DNA of 5,093 nt, taken from the NCBI GenBank assembly GCA_905480085.1, contig CAJQPD010000071.1, forward strand, positions 1-5,093, written 5' to 3'. The notes under the pieces are model-generated. The model had not been told where the DNA came from and did no database searches. It saw nothing but the letters and a program-made list of their open reading frames with translations. How positions within the stretch are numbered: position 1 is the stretch's first letter; every line of letters starts with the position of its first letter. The position numbers and the translations under genes were made by a program. The DNA comes from an uncultured Acidimicrobiia bacterium. GTDB taxonomy: Bacteria; Actinomycetota; Acidimicrobiia; Spongiisociales; JAENVV01. Positions 1-5,093 of the stretch are shown in pieces.

Positions 1-205
1 TGACACCGGACGCAGCCATATCGGCCAACCGCCGATCAACGCTCACCATCCCGAGCGGAACCGGCCCGTTGACCACTCCGGACGGATACCGGAAGAACAT
101 GTGGTCGTCGTTGCGATCGATCACGGGGATGTTTTCGTACAGCCGAGCCATGGCGGCCATCCCGTCGGGGTCGGCCACATGGGCGTGGATATCGATGACG
201 GTCAA
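1..205 (-). CDS. ACMSD-type amidohydrolase (amidohydrolase_2), N-terminal part only, cut by window edge
   Basis: The first 68 codons of a minus-strand gene are present, and the rest lies beyond the left edge. The product begins MTVIDIHAHV; the His7-x-His9 pair after a short beta strand is the metal-binding HxH signature of the amidohydrolase superfamily. A later stretch, DRRLADMAASGV (residues 57-68), matches the 'R-x-x-DM-x-x-x-GV' helix that precedes the second strand in ACMSD-like decarboxylases and hydratases. The start is taken as TTG at 205-203, whose TG is shared with the TGA stop of the upstream gene (TTGA overlap). There is no ATG or GTG between that stop and the HxH motif, and a G-rich GGGG lies 4 nt upstream (213-210), so translation is probably coupled. 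Known relatives decarboxylate, hydrate or hydrolyse carboxylated ring compounds or their cleavage products. The remaining metal ligands are off the window, so activity cannot be judged. It is the last visible gene of the operon. Confidence 0.8.
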   Translation of the reverse strand, partial: MTVIDIHAHVADPDGMAAMARLYENIPVIDRNDDHMFFRYPSGVVNGPVPLGMVSVDRRLADMAASGV

Positions 206-714
206 CAGGCCCCAGCCACGTTCATGACGTACCCGAGCATCATGTAATACCCGACCAGGGCGGCCAGTTCGACGACCTGTTCATTCCCGAGCGCCGCCTG
301 GACCGCGGTGAATGTTTGGTCCGAGACGGTGCTCTCGGCGACCAGTTCCGTGACGAAGCCGACGATGAGCTTCTCGGCGTCGGAGAGTTGCTCGCCGGAA
401 CCCTGAAGGTATCCAAGCGCAGTCTCGCTAACGCCGGATCGTCTGGCGATATCGACGTGTGAGTCCCACTCGAACTGGCAGTTCGCCAGCGTGCCCGCGG
501 TGAGGATGGCCAGTTCCCGGTCGTGATCGGACAGGCTCCCGTGGTAGCGGATTCGTCCCCCGAGTTCGGCGGCCGGAAGGGCTAGTCCCGGAGCGTGGAG
601 CAGCACTTCGTATGGTCTGATCATGGAGCCTCGGCTGTTGACGACTGCGTCGAAGACACCCAGCCTGGCGGGGTCGAGACCATCTCGCTCCGTGTACAAA
701 GGCATGCGTGCCAC
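202..714 (-). CDS. Carboxymuconolactone decarboxylase (CMD)-like / AhpD-fold protein
   Basis: A 170-residue, probably cytosolic, all-helical protein. The core is the CMD domain at about residues 38-110: RELAILTAG (66-74) followed by C79-x-x-E82-W83-x-x-H86. This matches the region that in AhpD carries E...CxxC...H. Here the second cysteine position is Glu82, so the redox CxxC pair is absent and an alkylhydroperoxidase role is unlikely. The EW/H arrangement is common in CMD-like proteins of catabolic clusters, whose reaction is usually unknown. The last helix (about 146-166) is hydrophobic and rich in Tyr and Met. The start is GTG at 714-712: an AGGAG at 724-720, overlapping the stop of the upstream amidohydrolase gene, lies 5 nt before it. 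The in-frame ATG at 705-703 is 14 nt from that site and fits less well. The gene sits between two amidohydrolase genes and its stop overlaps the next start, which suggests action on the same intermediate. Family assignment is firm; function is open. Confidence 0.85.
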   Translation of the reverse strand: MARMPLYTERDGLDPARLGVFDAVVNSRGSMIRPYEVLLHAPGLALPAAELGGRIRYHGSLSDHDRELAILTAGTLANCQFEWDSHVDIARRSGVSETALGYLQGSGEQLSDAEKLIVGFVTELVAESTVSDQTFTAVQAALGNEQVVELAALVGYYMMLGYVMNVAGAC

Positions 715-717
715 GAT

Positions 718-724
718 CTCTCCT
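718..724 (-). promoter_or_regulatory. Ribosome binding site that sets the GTG start of the CMD-like gene
   Basis: The minus strand reads AGGAGAG directly over the TAG stop (725-723) of the upstream amidohydrolase gene, then ATC and GTG. AGGAG is 5 nt from the GTG at 714, good SD spacing, and 14 nt from the next in-frame ATG. This favours the GTG start and suggests that ribosomes finishing the upstream gene reinitiate here. Confidence 0.65.
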
Positions 725-1781
725 ACGTCTCGATCTTGAACAGTCGGGCGGCGTTTCCACCCACGATTAGTTGTCGGGCCTGCTCGGTAAGTTTCGCTTC
801 GGCGAGGAACCCCAGGGGGTCGGTCGGACCCATGTCGAACGGGTAGTCGGTGCCGAGCAACACGTGGTCTTCGCCGAACTCGTCGACGAGGTATTCGACC
901 ATCTTTGGCTCGAACACGGTCGTGTCGAAGTACAGGTTGTGCAGGTATTCGCTGGGTTTTCGCGAGATGTGATGGCGCATTTCTGGCCGCACGGTGTAGG
1001 CGTGGTCGGTTCTGGCAAAGTAGAACGGGAGGTAGCCACCCCCGTGAACGACCATCATTTTCAGGTCAGGGAACCGTTCCCACACGCCGCCGAGAATCAT
1101 CCGCGAGACCGCTACCGTCGATGCCAGTGGCATACACACCACGTTGACCAGGTAGTAGTCGCCCATACGCTGCCCGTCGGTGTAGCCCTGGGGGTGCATG
1201 ATGATGGTCATGTCGAGTTCGACGGCCTTCTCCCAGATCGGGTCATACCGCCGGTCGTCGAAGTCCCCGCCATTGACGTCCCCACTGATCTCGAATCCGT
1301 GGAATCCGAAGTCACGCTGGGCTTCGATCATCACCTCGATGGCCGTTGACGGATGGTCCATCGGCAGATTGGCAACGGCTGCAAAACGGGTCGGGTATTG
1401 CGCAATCACTTCGGCGAAGCGCTCATGTTGTATCCGGCATGCTCGCACGGCGTTCTCTGCATCGAGCCAGTAGAAGTACTGGGGTGGGACAATCGACAGC
1501 AACTGTATGTCGACGCCCTGCTTGTCCATGTCTTCGATCCGGGCTTCTGGTTCGCAGAACTTGTCGACCTGGGTGGCGCGCAGTTCCTTGTTGTAGCGGA
1601 TGCTCTCGGGAGGAGAGAAGAAGCTACGAGGATCCATCTCGGGCTTGAAGAAGGGGTTGGCCAACTCCTGGCTGGCGGGCACCGACAGATGGCTGTGGGC
1701 GTCAATGACGATCGTTGCCGGCTTGGTGGCCGTGGTCGGATTCCATTTTGGGCCCAGTTCGGGCCACCATTCAGTGGTCAT
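723..1781 (-). CDS. ACMSD-type metal-dependent amidohydrolase (amidohydrolase_2 family)
   Basis: A complete 352-residue protein of the family that includes aminocarboxymuconate-semialdehyde decarboxylase, gamma-resorcylate and 5-carboxyvanillate decarboxylases and oxalomesaconate hydratase. It should form a cytosolic TIM barrel with one divalent metal. All expected residues are visible: H29-x-H31 (IDAHSH), H196 in IIMHPQG, H246 in VVHGGG and D312 in LGTDYPF. Their spacing is close to that of ACMSD ligands (H9, H11, H177, H228, D294 from memory), so an intact active site is likely. EDMDKQGVDIQLLS (83-96) is the usual second-strand signature. There is an unusual leader of about 23 residues containing three Trp (MTTEWWPELGPKW) before the first strand. 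ATG 1781-1779 is the start: GGAGG at 1790-1786 precedes it by 4 nt, and the ATG overlaps the TGA of the CoA-transferase gene (ATGA). Decarboxylase versus hydratase/hydrolase activity cannot be told from the sequence. The neighbours suggest degradation of a CoA-linked or cyclic acid. Confidence 0.92.
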   Translation of the reverse strand: MTTEWWPELGPKWNPTTATKPATIVIDAHSHLSVPASQELANPFFKPEMDPRSFFSPPESIRYNKELRATQVDKFCEPEARIEDMDKQGVDIQLLSIVPPQYFYWLDAENAVRACRIQHERFAEVIAQYPTRFAAVANLPMDHPSTAIEVMIEAQRDFGFHGFEISGDVNGGDFDDRRYDPIWEKAVELDMTIIMHPQGYTDGQRMGDYYLVNVVCMPLASTVAVSRMILGGVWERFPDLKMMVVHGGGYLPFYFARTDHAYTVRPEMRHHISRKPSEYLHNLYFDTTVFEPKMVEYLVDEFGEDHVLLGTDYPFDMGPTDPLGFLAEAKLTEQARQLIVGGNAARLFKIET

Positions 1782-2977
1782 TGATCCTCCATGGTTATGG
1801 TTCCAGCTGCTACCAGAGCAGCTACTTCTGGTTCGGACAGCTGCAATTCGTCGAGAACTTCCCGGGTATGTTGACCCAGCCGGGGCGGTGCCAGCCGGAT
1901 GTCGGGTGGGGTACCAAACATCTGAAAAGGTATGCCCGCCATGGCGATTGGGCCGAGATCAGGGTGGTCGACTTCGGTGACCATGCCACGGGCCTTGCTC
2001 TGTTCGCTGGCCAGCGCCTCGGAAACCCGGTTGATGGGACCAGCCGGGATTCCCGCCGGATCGAGTAGGTCGAGCCAGGCTGCCCTGGTTTTGGTCTTCA
2101 TCACCTCACGTATCAGACCGTCGAGAAGGTCGCGGTTCTTTACCCGGTCACGGTTGCGGCCGAACCGCTCGTCTGTGGCCCATTCCGGGTGGCCCACCAA
2201 CTCGGCGAGGCGGGCAAACTGGCCGTCATTGCCGACCGCCAGCGCAAGTTCTCCATCTGACGTCGGGAACGTCCGGTAGGGAACGATGTTCGGATGCCCG
2301 TTTCCGAACCGGCCCGCTTCCTCACCGGAGACGAGATGATTGGAGGCCACGTTGGCGAGCATCTGGATACCGGTGTCGTGCAACGACACCTCAGTCCGTT
2401 GACCCTTGCCGGTCCGGGTCACCGCGTCGAGCGCACCCAGGATGGACATGGTCGCCAGCATTCCCGTGCAGATGTCGACAATTGCCACGCCGAGTTTCAT
2501 CGACTCGCCGTCGGGTTCACCGGTAATGGCCATGAGGCCCGTCTCGGCCTGAAGGATGAAGTCGTAACCTGGTTTGCCCGCCTTCGGGCCGGACGATCCG
2601 TACCCGGAGATCGTGCAGCGGACCACCCGGGGGGCGTGCTCATCAAACCATTCGTCCGTGAACCCCCAGCGATCAAGGGTGCCGATCTTGAAGTTGTCGA
2701 CGACGATATCGGCACCGGTAATGAGCTTTCGGAGCACCTCGCGGCCCGCCTCGACACCCAGGTCGAGGGTCACCGACCGTTTGTTGCGGTTGGCGCCCAG
2801 GTAATAGGCCGACTCGGTTCCGGCGAATGGTGGCCCCCAACTGCGGGTGTCGTCGCCGCCGCCCGGACGCTCCACTTTGATGACATCGGCGCCCATGTCG
2901 CCGAGCCACATCGCGCACAACGGGCCGGCGAGCACCCTGGTCAGGTCAACGACTCTGCGTCCGTCGAGAGCACCCAA
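1778..2977 (-). CDS. Family III CoA-transferase (CaiB/BaiF type)
   Basis: A 399-residue cytosolic enzyme expected to move CoA between a donor thioester (for example succinyl-CoA) and a carboxylic acid, normally as an interlocked dimer. The N-terminus has the family pattern GRRVVDLTRVLAGP (6-19), then GDMGADVIKVE (26-36) and NRNKRSVTLDL (63-73). The catalytic aspartate is D139 in GYDFILQAETGLMAITG, which aligns with the Asp that forms the aspartyl-CoA anhydride in formyl-CoA transferase (Asp169). RTGKGQRTEVSL (188-199) is another common family block. The C-terminal half includes PAGPINRVSEAL (311-322). Length is normal. The start is TTG at 2977-2975, only 2 nt after the upstream stop. The next in-frame GTG (residue 15) would remove the conserved first strand, so TTG is preferred despite a poor G-rich SD (GGGG, 2987-2984). 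The crotonase is encoded just upstream and an amidohydrolase just downstream (ATGA overlap). The role is probably activation of the pathway acid; the substrate cannot be read from the sequence. Confidence 0.93.
   Translation of the reverse strand: MGALDGRRVVDLTRVLAGPLCAMWLGDMGADVIKVERPGGGDDTRSWGPPFAGTESAYYLGANRNKRSVTLDLGVEAGREVLRKLITGADIVVDNFKIGTLDRWGFTDEWFDEHAPRVVRCTISGYGSSGPKAGKPGYDFILQAETGLMAITGEPDGESMKLGVAIVDICTGMLATMSILGALDAVTRTGKGQRTEVSLHDTGIQMLANVASNHLVSGEEAGRFGNGHPNIVPYRTFPTSDGELALAVGNDGQFARLAELVGHPEWATDERFGRNRDRVKNRDLLDGLIREVMKTKTRAAWLDLLDPAGIPAGPINRVSEALASEQSKARGMVTEVDHPDLGPIAMAGIPFQMFGTPPDIRLAPPRLGQHTREVLDELQLSEPEVAALVAAGTITMEDQ
1786..1790 (-). promoter_or_regulatory. Strong SD site for the full-length amidohydrolase
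   Basis: GGAGG on the minus strand lies within the last codons of the CoA-transferase gene (encoding MEDQ), 4 nt before ATG 1781. With the ATGA stop/start overlap it supports translational coupling and fixes the start. Confidence 0.65.
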
Positions 2978-2979
2978 AC

Positions 2980-3846
2980 CTAACCCCGGGCCTGGCGGGA
3001 CGACTCACTCTGGTTCTGCCCGGTGTTGAAGGCCTCCATGTACGAGTCGAGTTCTGCCTTGTTGCGCTCACGGAACTGGTGGAAGTCGGCGGGACGCTTC
3101 TCAAGGAATGCGTTCATGCCTTCAAGGGACTCTTCGGTGCCCCAAATGTTGGCGAGCAGTTCCATGCCATGTTGCCAGGCGGGGTAGAGGGCGTCAGAGT
3201 CATAATTCAGCGCGACCTTCGTGGCCCGGATCGTCGCCGAGCTGTAGCTCTTGATCTGGGCGACCACTTCCTCGACTCTGCCGAGCAGGTCGGCGGCCGG
3301 AACCGATTCGTTGGCGAGGCCGATCTGAGCAGCCTCTTTGCCCGAGTAGCGCTTGCATAGGAAGATCATTTCCTTGGCGCGCCGCTCGCCGATGAGTTTG
3401 CCGATGTATTGAGTGGCGCCCACCGTCGGGCAAGCCCCGACCCTGGCACCCGTCTGACCGAAGATCGAATCGTCGGAGGCAATGACCAGGTCGCACCAGA
3501 GCATCAATTCGTGACCACCCCCCACACAGGCGCCCTCGACCATGGCAACGACCGGGATCGGGAGGTTCCGGCAGGTCATGGCCACTTTCTGCATGCGATC
3601 GTTCCACATGGCCGAGTTGGCTTTGTTGAGTTTCATCATGGCGTGGAAGTCCCCGCCGGCGGAGAAGTGCCCGTCCACTCCGTAGATGACCGCCGCCACA
3701 ATGGTGGGATCTTCGCGGGTCGAGTTCAAGGCGTCGGCGATCTCGTCAAGGGTCTGTTCCCTGAACGCATTGCGCACTTCTGGTCGGTTGATCCCGATCC
3801 AGGCTGCGTCATTGCGGACCTCATAAACGATCTCTGAATAAGTCAT
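2980..3846 (-). CDS. Enoyl-CoA hydratase/isomerase family protein (crotonase fold), partly MenB/BadI-like
   Basis: A 288-residue crotonase-superfamily enzyme and the first gene of the operon. The two oxyanion-hole segments are present: HFSAGGD (60-66) and EGACVGGGHEL (104-114). E113 sits where classical enoyl-CoA hydratase has Glu144. The second classical glutamate (Glu164, in FGQPE) is replaced by G133 in FGQTGARVG, a motif typical of naphthoate synthase MenB and of BadI (2-ketocyclohexanecarboxyl-CoA hydrolase). The C-terminal EESLEGMNAFLEKRPADF (238-255) also resembles those enzymes. However, the Asp of their VGSxD motif is P140 here (VGACPTVGATQ), which is hydratase-like. The reaction could be hydration, isomerisation or C-C hydrolysis of a cyclic acyl-CoA. 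Residues after about 262 form a polar tail of some 27 residues not usual in the family. ATG 3846-3844 is chosen: GAGGAG (3856-3851) is 4 nt upstream and the normal N-terminal strand follows at once. The stop is 2 nt from the CoA-transferase start. Confidence 0.92.
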   Translation of the reverse strand: MTYSEIVYEVRNDAAWIGINRPEVRNAFREQTLDEIADALNSTREDPTIVAAVIYGVDGHFSAGGDFHAMMKLNKANSAMWNDRMQKVAMTCRNLPIPVVAMVEGACVGGGHELMLWCDLVIASDDSIFGQTGARVGACPTVGATQYIGKLIGERRAKEMIFLCKRYSGKEAAQIGLANESVPAADLLGRVEEVVAQIKSYSSATIRATKVALNYDSDALYPAWQHGMELLANIWGTEESLEGMNAFLEKRPADFHQFRERNKAELDSYMEAFNTGQNQSESSRQARG

Positions 3847-3850
3847 GCTT

Positions 3851-3856
3851 CTCCTC
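3851..3856 (-). promoter_or_regulatory. SD site of the first operon gene
   Basis: GAGGAG on the minus strand is 4 nt before ATG 3846. It is one of the best SD matches in the window, as expected for the lead gene of an operon, and it fixes the start of the crotonase gene. Confidence 0.65.
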
Positions 3857-3876
3857 GATTTCCCTCGCTTGGGGCC

Positions 3877-3910
3877 AAAGTATATATTTTATAGGAACGG
3901 GCTGAATCCG
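3877..3910 (-). promoter_or_regulatory. Candidate promoter of the five-gene catabolic operon
   Basis: The divergent spacer contains an AT island (3877-3893) that stands out from its GC-rich surroundings. Read on the minus strand it offers TATACT at 3884-3879 as a -10 box (TATAAA at 3893-3888 is an alternative). Only weak -35 matches are present, for example TTCAGC at 3906-3901 with a 16-nt spacer. A start about 7 nt downstream of the -10 would give a leader of roughly 25 nt before ATG 3846. On the plus strand the same island contains TATATT (3883-3888), so overlapping divergent promoters are possible. A poor -35 would fit an activator-dependent promoter. This is inference from base composition and position. 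Confidence 0.4.
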
Positions 3911-3940
3911 GACTCGGGGTTTACTTTGTCACCCGGGCTG

Positions 3941-3961
3941 GTGTGTTCGTGCCCGAACCAC
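3941..3961. repeat. Small inverted repeat next to the transporter SD site
   Basis: GTGTGTTCG (3941-3949), loop TGCC, and CGAACCAC (3954-3961) form GTTCG/CGAAC arms. These extend by GTG/CAC after a single unpaired T at 3944, giving an 8-bp stem with one bulge. It ends immediately before the GAGGT SD of the MFS gene. It could be a regulator operator or an mRNA hairpin affecting ribosome access. Short repeats of this size also occur by chance. Confidence 0.35.
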
Positions 3962-3966
3962 GAGGT
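3962..3966 (+). promoter_or_regulatory. SD site of the MFS transporter gene
   Basis: GAGGT lies 4 nt upstream of ATG 3971. An alternative in-frame GTG at 3941 has no SD-like sequence before it, so this site decides for the ATG. Confidence 0.55.
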
Positions 3967-3970
3967 ACAC

Positions 3971-5093
3971 ATGAACTGGTCCCCCGCGCGACCCTTCGGA
4001 TCTGCCGGTAGTCGCAATGAACGGCTGGCCATTGCCATCGCCGTTGGGGCCATGGGTACCCTGGGTTTCTCCGTTACCTCTCCGATCCTGCCCGACCTGG
4101 CCGAGGCGTTTGGAGTCTCCCGGGGCGACATCGGCCTGGTTCAAGCCGCTGTGTCGATTCCGGGAATCCTGTTTTCGGCTCTGATCGGGTACTTCGCCGA
4201 CCGGTTCGGGCGTCGACGGGTCGTTCTGACGGCCCTGACCATCTTTTCGATCTTCGGAGTGGGAGGGTTCTTCGCCAGGACTTTCTGGGGTCTGGTGGCG
4301 ATGCGGTTCTGTCAAGGAATTGGAACGTCGGGCATCCTCGGTCTGGGGATTGTGCTCATCGGGGATGCCTTTGAAGGTCGGGCGAGAACCAGGGCAATGG
4401 GGATCAACATCACCGGCGTCACGCTGATGTCGATGACCGGGCCGATTGTCTCGGGCCAGTTGGCTTTGGGCGGAACCTTCCGACCTTTCCTCATATTCCT
4501 GATCGGCGTTCCATTGTTGGCCTGGGCAACTCGCATGCCTTCGGACCCTCGAAAGGAAGCCGTTGCCCCGCCTCTCGGGCATCTGGTCGACGCTTTGCGA
4601 GGTATGAAGGTGTCGGGCCGGTTGCGTGACTATCTAGGCTTGCTAGGCACCACCCTGGTGGCGGTGTTCATCCTGCACGGGTTGGGCCTCACCGTCTCGC
4701 CATTGTTTCTGGATCTCGAGTTCGGCGTCCCGGTCGACGTGCGCGGGTTCATCGTGGCGGCATTCCAGTTCGGCACCATCCTCGTGGCGCTCCAGGTCGG
4801 TCGGATTCTCGCCAGGATTGGCGGCCGCAAGATGATGACCATTGCCTTTGCGATGATGGCGGTGGGCTCGGGAGTAGCCGCCCTGGCCGCCGCACCGTGG
4901 CATATTGCGCTGGGACTGGGTATCGCGGGCTTCGGCTTTGGAATGTTCGTGCCGGTTGCGCAGTCCTTCGCTTCGTTGGTGGGAACCGACCAATACCGCG
5001 GGCTCACGGTCCTGATGTGGGTGACGGTGGTCAGAGTCGCGCAGGTGATCGGCCCTCAAGTCGGTTCCCGCATGACAGACGGCGCCGGTCCTC
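3971..5093 (+). CDS. Major facilitator superfamily (MFS) transporter, DHA1-like, C-terminus cut by window edge
   Basis: An open plus-strand frame of 374 codons without a stop reaches the right edge; perhaps the last one or two membrane helices are missing. The protein is an inner-membrane secondary transporter. After a short basic N-terminus, hydrophobic helices lie at about 19-41, 54-75, 85-103, 107-130, 143-163 and 171-188. A polar central loop follows (189-220), then helices at about 221-245, 258-279, 288-308, 310-334 and 345 onward. Motif A, GYFADRFGRRR (73-83), is in the loop between helices 2 and 3, with a weaker echo GRILARIGGRK (277-287) in the second half. MRFCQGIGTSG (111-121) fits motif B in helix 4. 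GVTLMSMTGPIVSG (149-162) resembles motif C, a feature of proton-coupled antiporters, so efflux is slightly favoured over uptake. It is transcribed away from the catabolic operon across a 124-nt spacer and may handle that pathway's substrate or a toxic intermediate. The substrate is not readable from the sequence. Confidence 0.9.
   Translation, partial: MNWSPARPFGSAGSRNERLAIAIAVGAMGTLGFSVTSPILPDLAEAFGVSRGDIGLVQAAVSIPGILFSALIGYFADRFGRRRVVLTALTIFSIFGVGGFFARTFWGLVAMRFCQGIGTSGILGLGIVLIGDAFEGRARTRAMGINITGVTLMSMTGPIVSGQLALGGTFRPFLIFLIGVPLLAWATRMPSDPRKEAVAPPLGHLVDALRGMKVSGRLRDYLGLLGTTLVAVFILHGLGLTVSPLFLDLEFGVPVDVRGFIVAAFQFGTILVALQVGRILARIGGRKMMTIAFAMMAVGSGVAALAAAPWHIALGLGIAGFGFGMFVPVAQSFASLVGTDQYRGLTVLMWVTVVRVAQVIGPQVGSRMTDGAGP

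Noticed and set aside
771..1349. Plus-strand open frame (192 codons) opposite the amidohydrolase gene
   Set aside because: It is antisense to well-conserved metal-ligand regions, with no SD site or family motifs.
2294..2983. Long plus-strand open frame (229 codons) opposite the CoA-transferase gene
   Set aside because: It lies wholly antisense to a gene with clear catalytic motifs. Its translation has a random, His/Gly/Val-rich composition with no recognisable domain, as expected from the complementary frame of GC-rich coding DNA.
2980..3846. Naming the crotonase menB or badI
   Set aside because: The MenB/BadI Asp is replaced by Pro140, and the genes around it are not those of menaquinone synthesis or of a complete benzoyl-CoA pathway, so a specific name is not justified.
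3930..3943. Imperfect palindrome CACCCGGGCTGGTG as an operator or terminator
   Set aside because: It has only a 4-bp outer stem around a GC-rich centre and no T-run. This is common by chance in GC-rich DNA.
3941..3970. GTG at 3941 as an alternative, ten-codon-earlier start of the MFS protein
   Set aside because: It would add VCSCPNHEVH, has no SD before it and lies in the inverted repeat. ATG 3971 has GAGGT at suitable distance.
3929..4582. Minus-strand open frame (217 codons) opposite the MFS gene
   Set aside because: The composition is extremely polar and Arg/Pro/Ser-rich, mirroring hydrophobic transporter codons on the other strand. The plus-strand frame has clear MFS motifs.
4630..5059. 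Overlapping minus-strand open frames of 125 and 138 codons near the right edge
   Set aside because: Both are shadows of the MFS coding sequence, low in complexity and without plausible domains.
1..5093. tRNA, rRNA, riboswitch, CRISPR array, insertion sequence or Rho-independent terminator
   Set aside because: The whole window is accounted for by coding sequence and one 124-nt spacer. I saw no arrays of direct repeats, transposase motifs, or GC hairpins followed by T-runs.

Overview
This window is a compact, fairly high-GC (about 60% by eye) bacterial segment with six protein-coding genes and almost no spare DNA. Two of the six run off the window edges. Three of the five left-hand genes start with GTG or TTG, stops and starts overlap or nearly abut, and several starts have good Shine-Dalgarno (SD) sites. 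The gene content (CaiB/BaiF CoA-transferase, crotonase, ACMSD-like amidohydrolases, carboxymuconolactone-decarboxylase-like protein) is typical of high-GC environmental bacteria with large catabolic repertoires. I lean towards an actinobacterium, but there is no rRNA or marker gene to prove this.

Layout: positions 3846 down to 1 hold a tightly packed minus-strand operon. In transcription order it encodes a crotonase-fold enoyl-CoA hydratase/isomerase-like protein (3846-2980), a family III CoA-transferase (2977-1778), a metal-dependent amidohydrolase of the ACMSD type (1781-723), a carboxymuconolactone-decarboxylase-like protein (714-202) and the beginning of a second ACMSD-type amidohydrolase (205 to the left edge). 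All junctions are overlaps or gaps of at most 8 nt, so co-transcription and translational coupling are very likely. Positions 3847-3970 are a divergent intergenic region with a conspicuous AT-rich island and a small inverted repeat. From 3971 a plus-strand MFS transporter runs off the right edge.

How the genes may work together (inference): the transporter could move an organic acid or aromatic/alicyclic compound. The CoA-transferase would convert an acid to its CoA thioester. The crotonase, which resembles the MenB/BadI branch in parts, would hydrate, isomerise or hydrolyse it. The amidohydrolases and the CMD-like protein would act on a carboxylated or cyclic intermediate (decarboxylation, hydration or lactone hydrolysis). 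The combination does not match any complete pathway I can name, so the substrate is left open. No RNA genes, mobile elements, CRISPR arrays or convincing terminators were seen.
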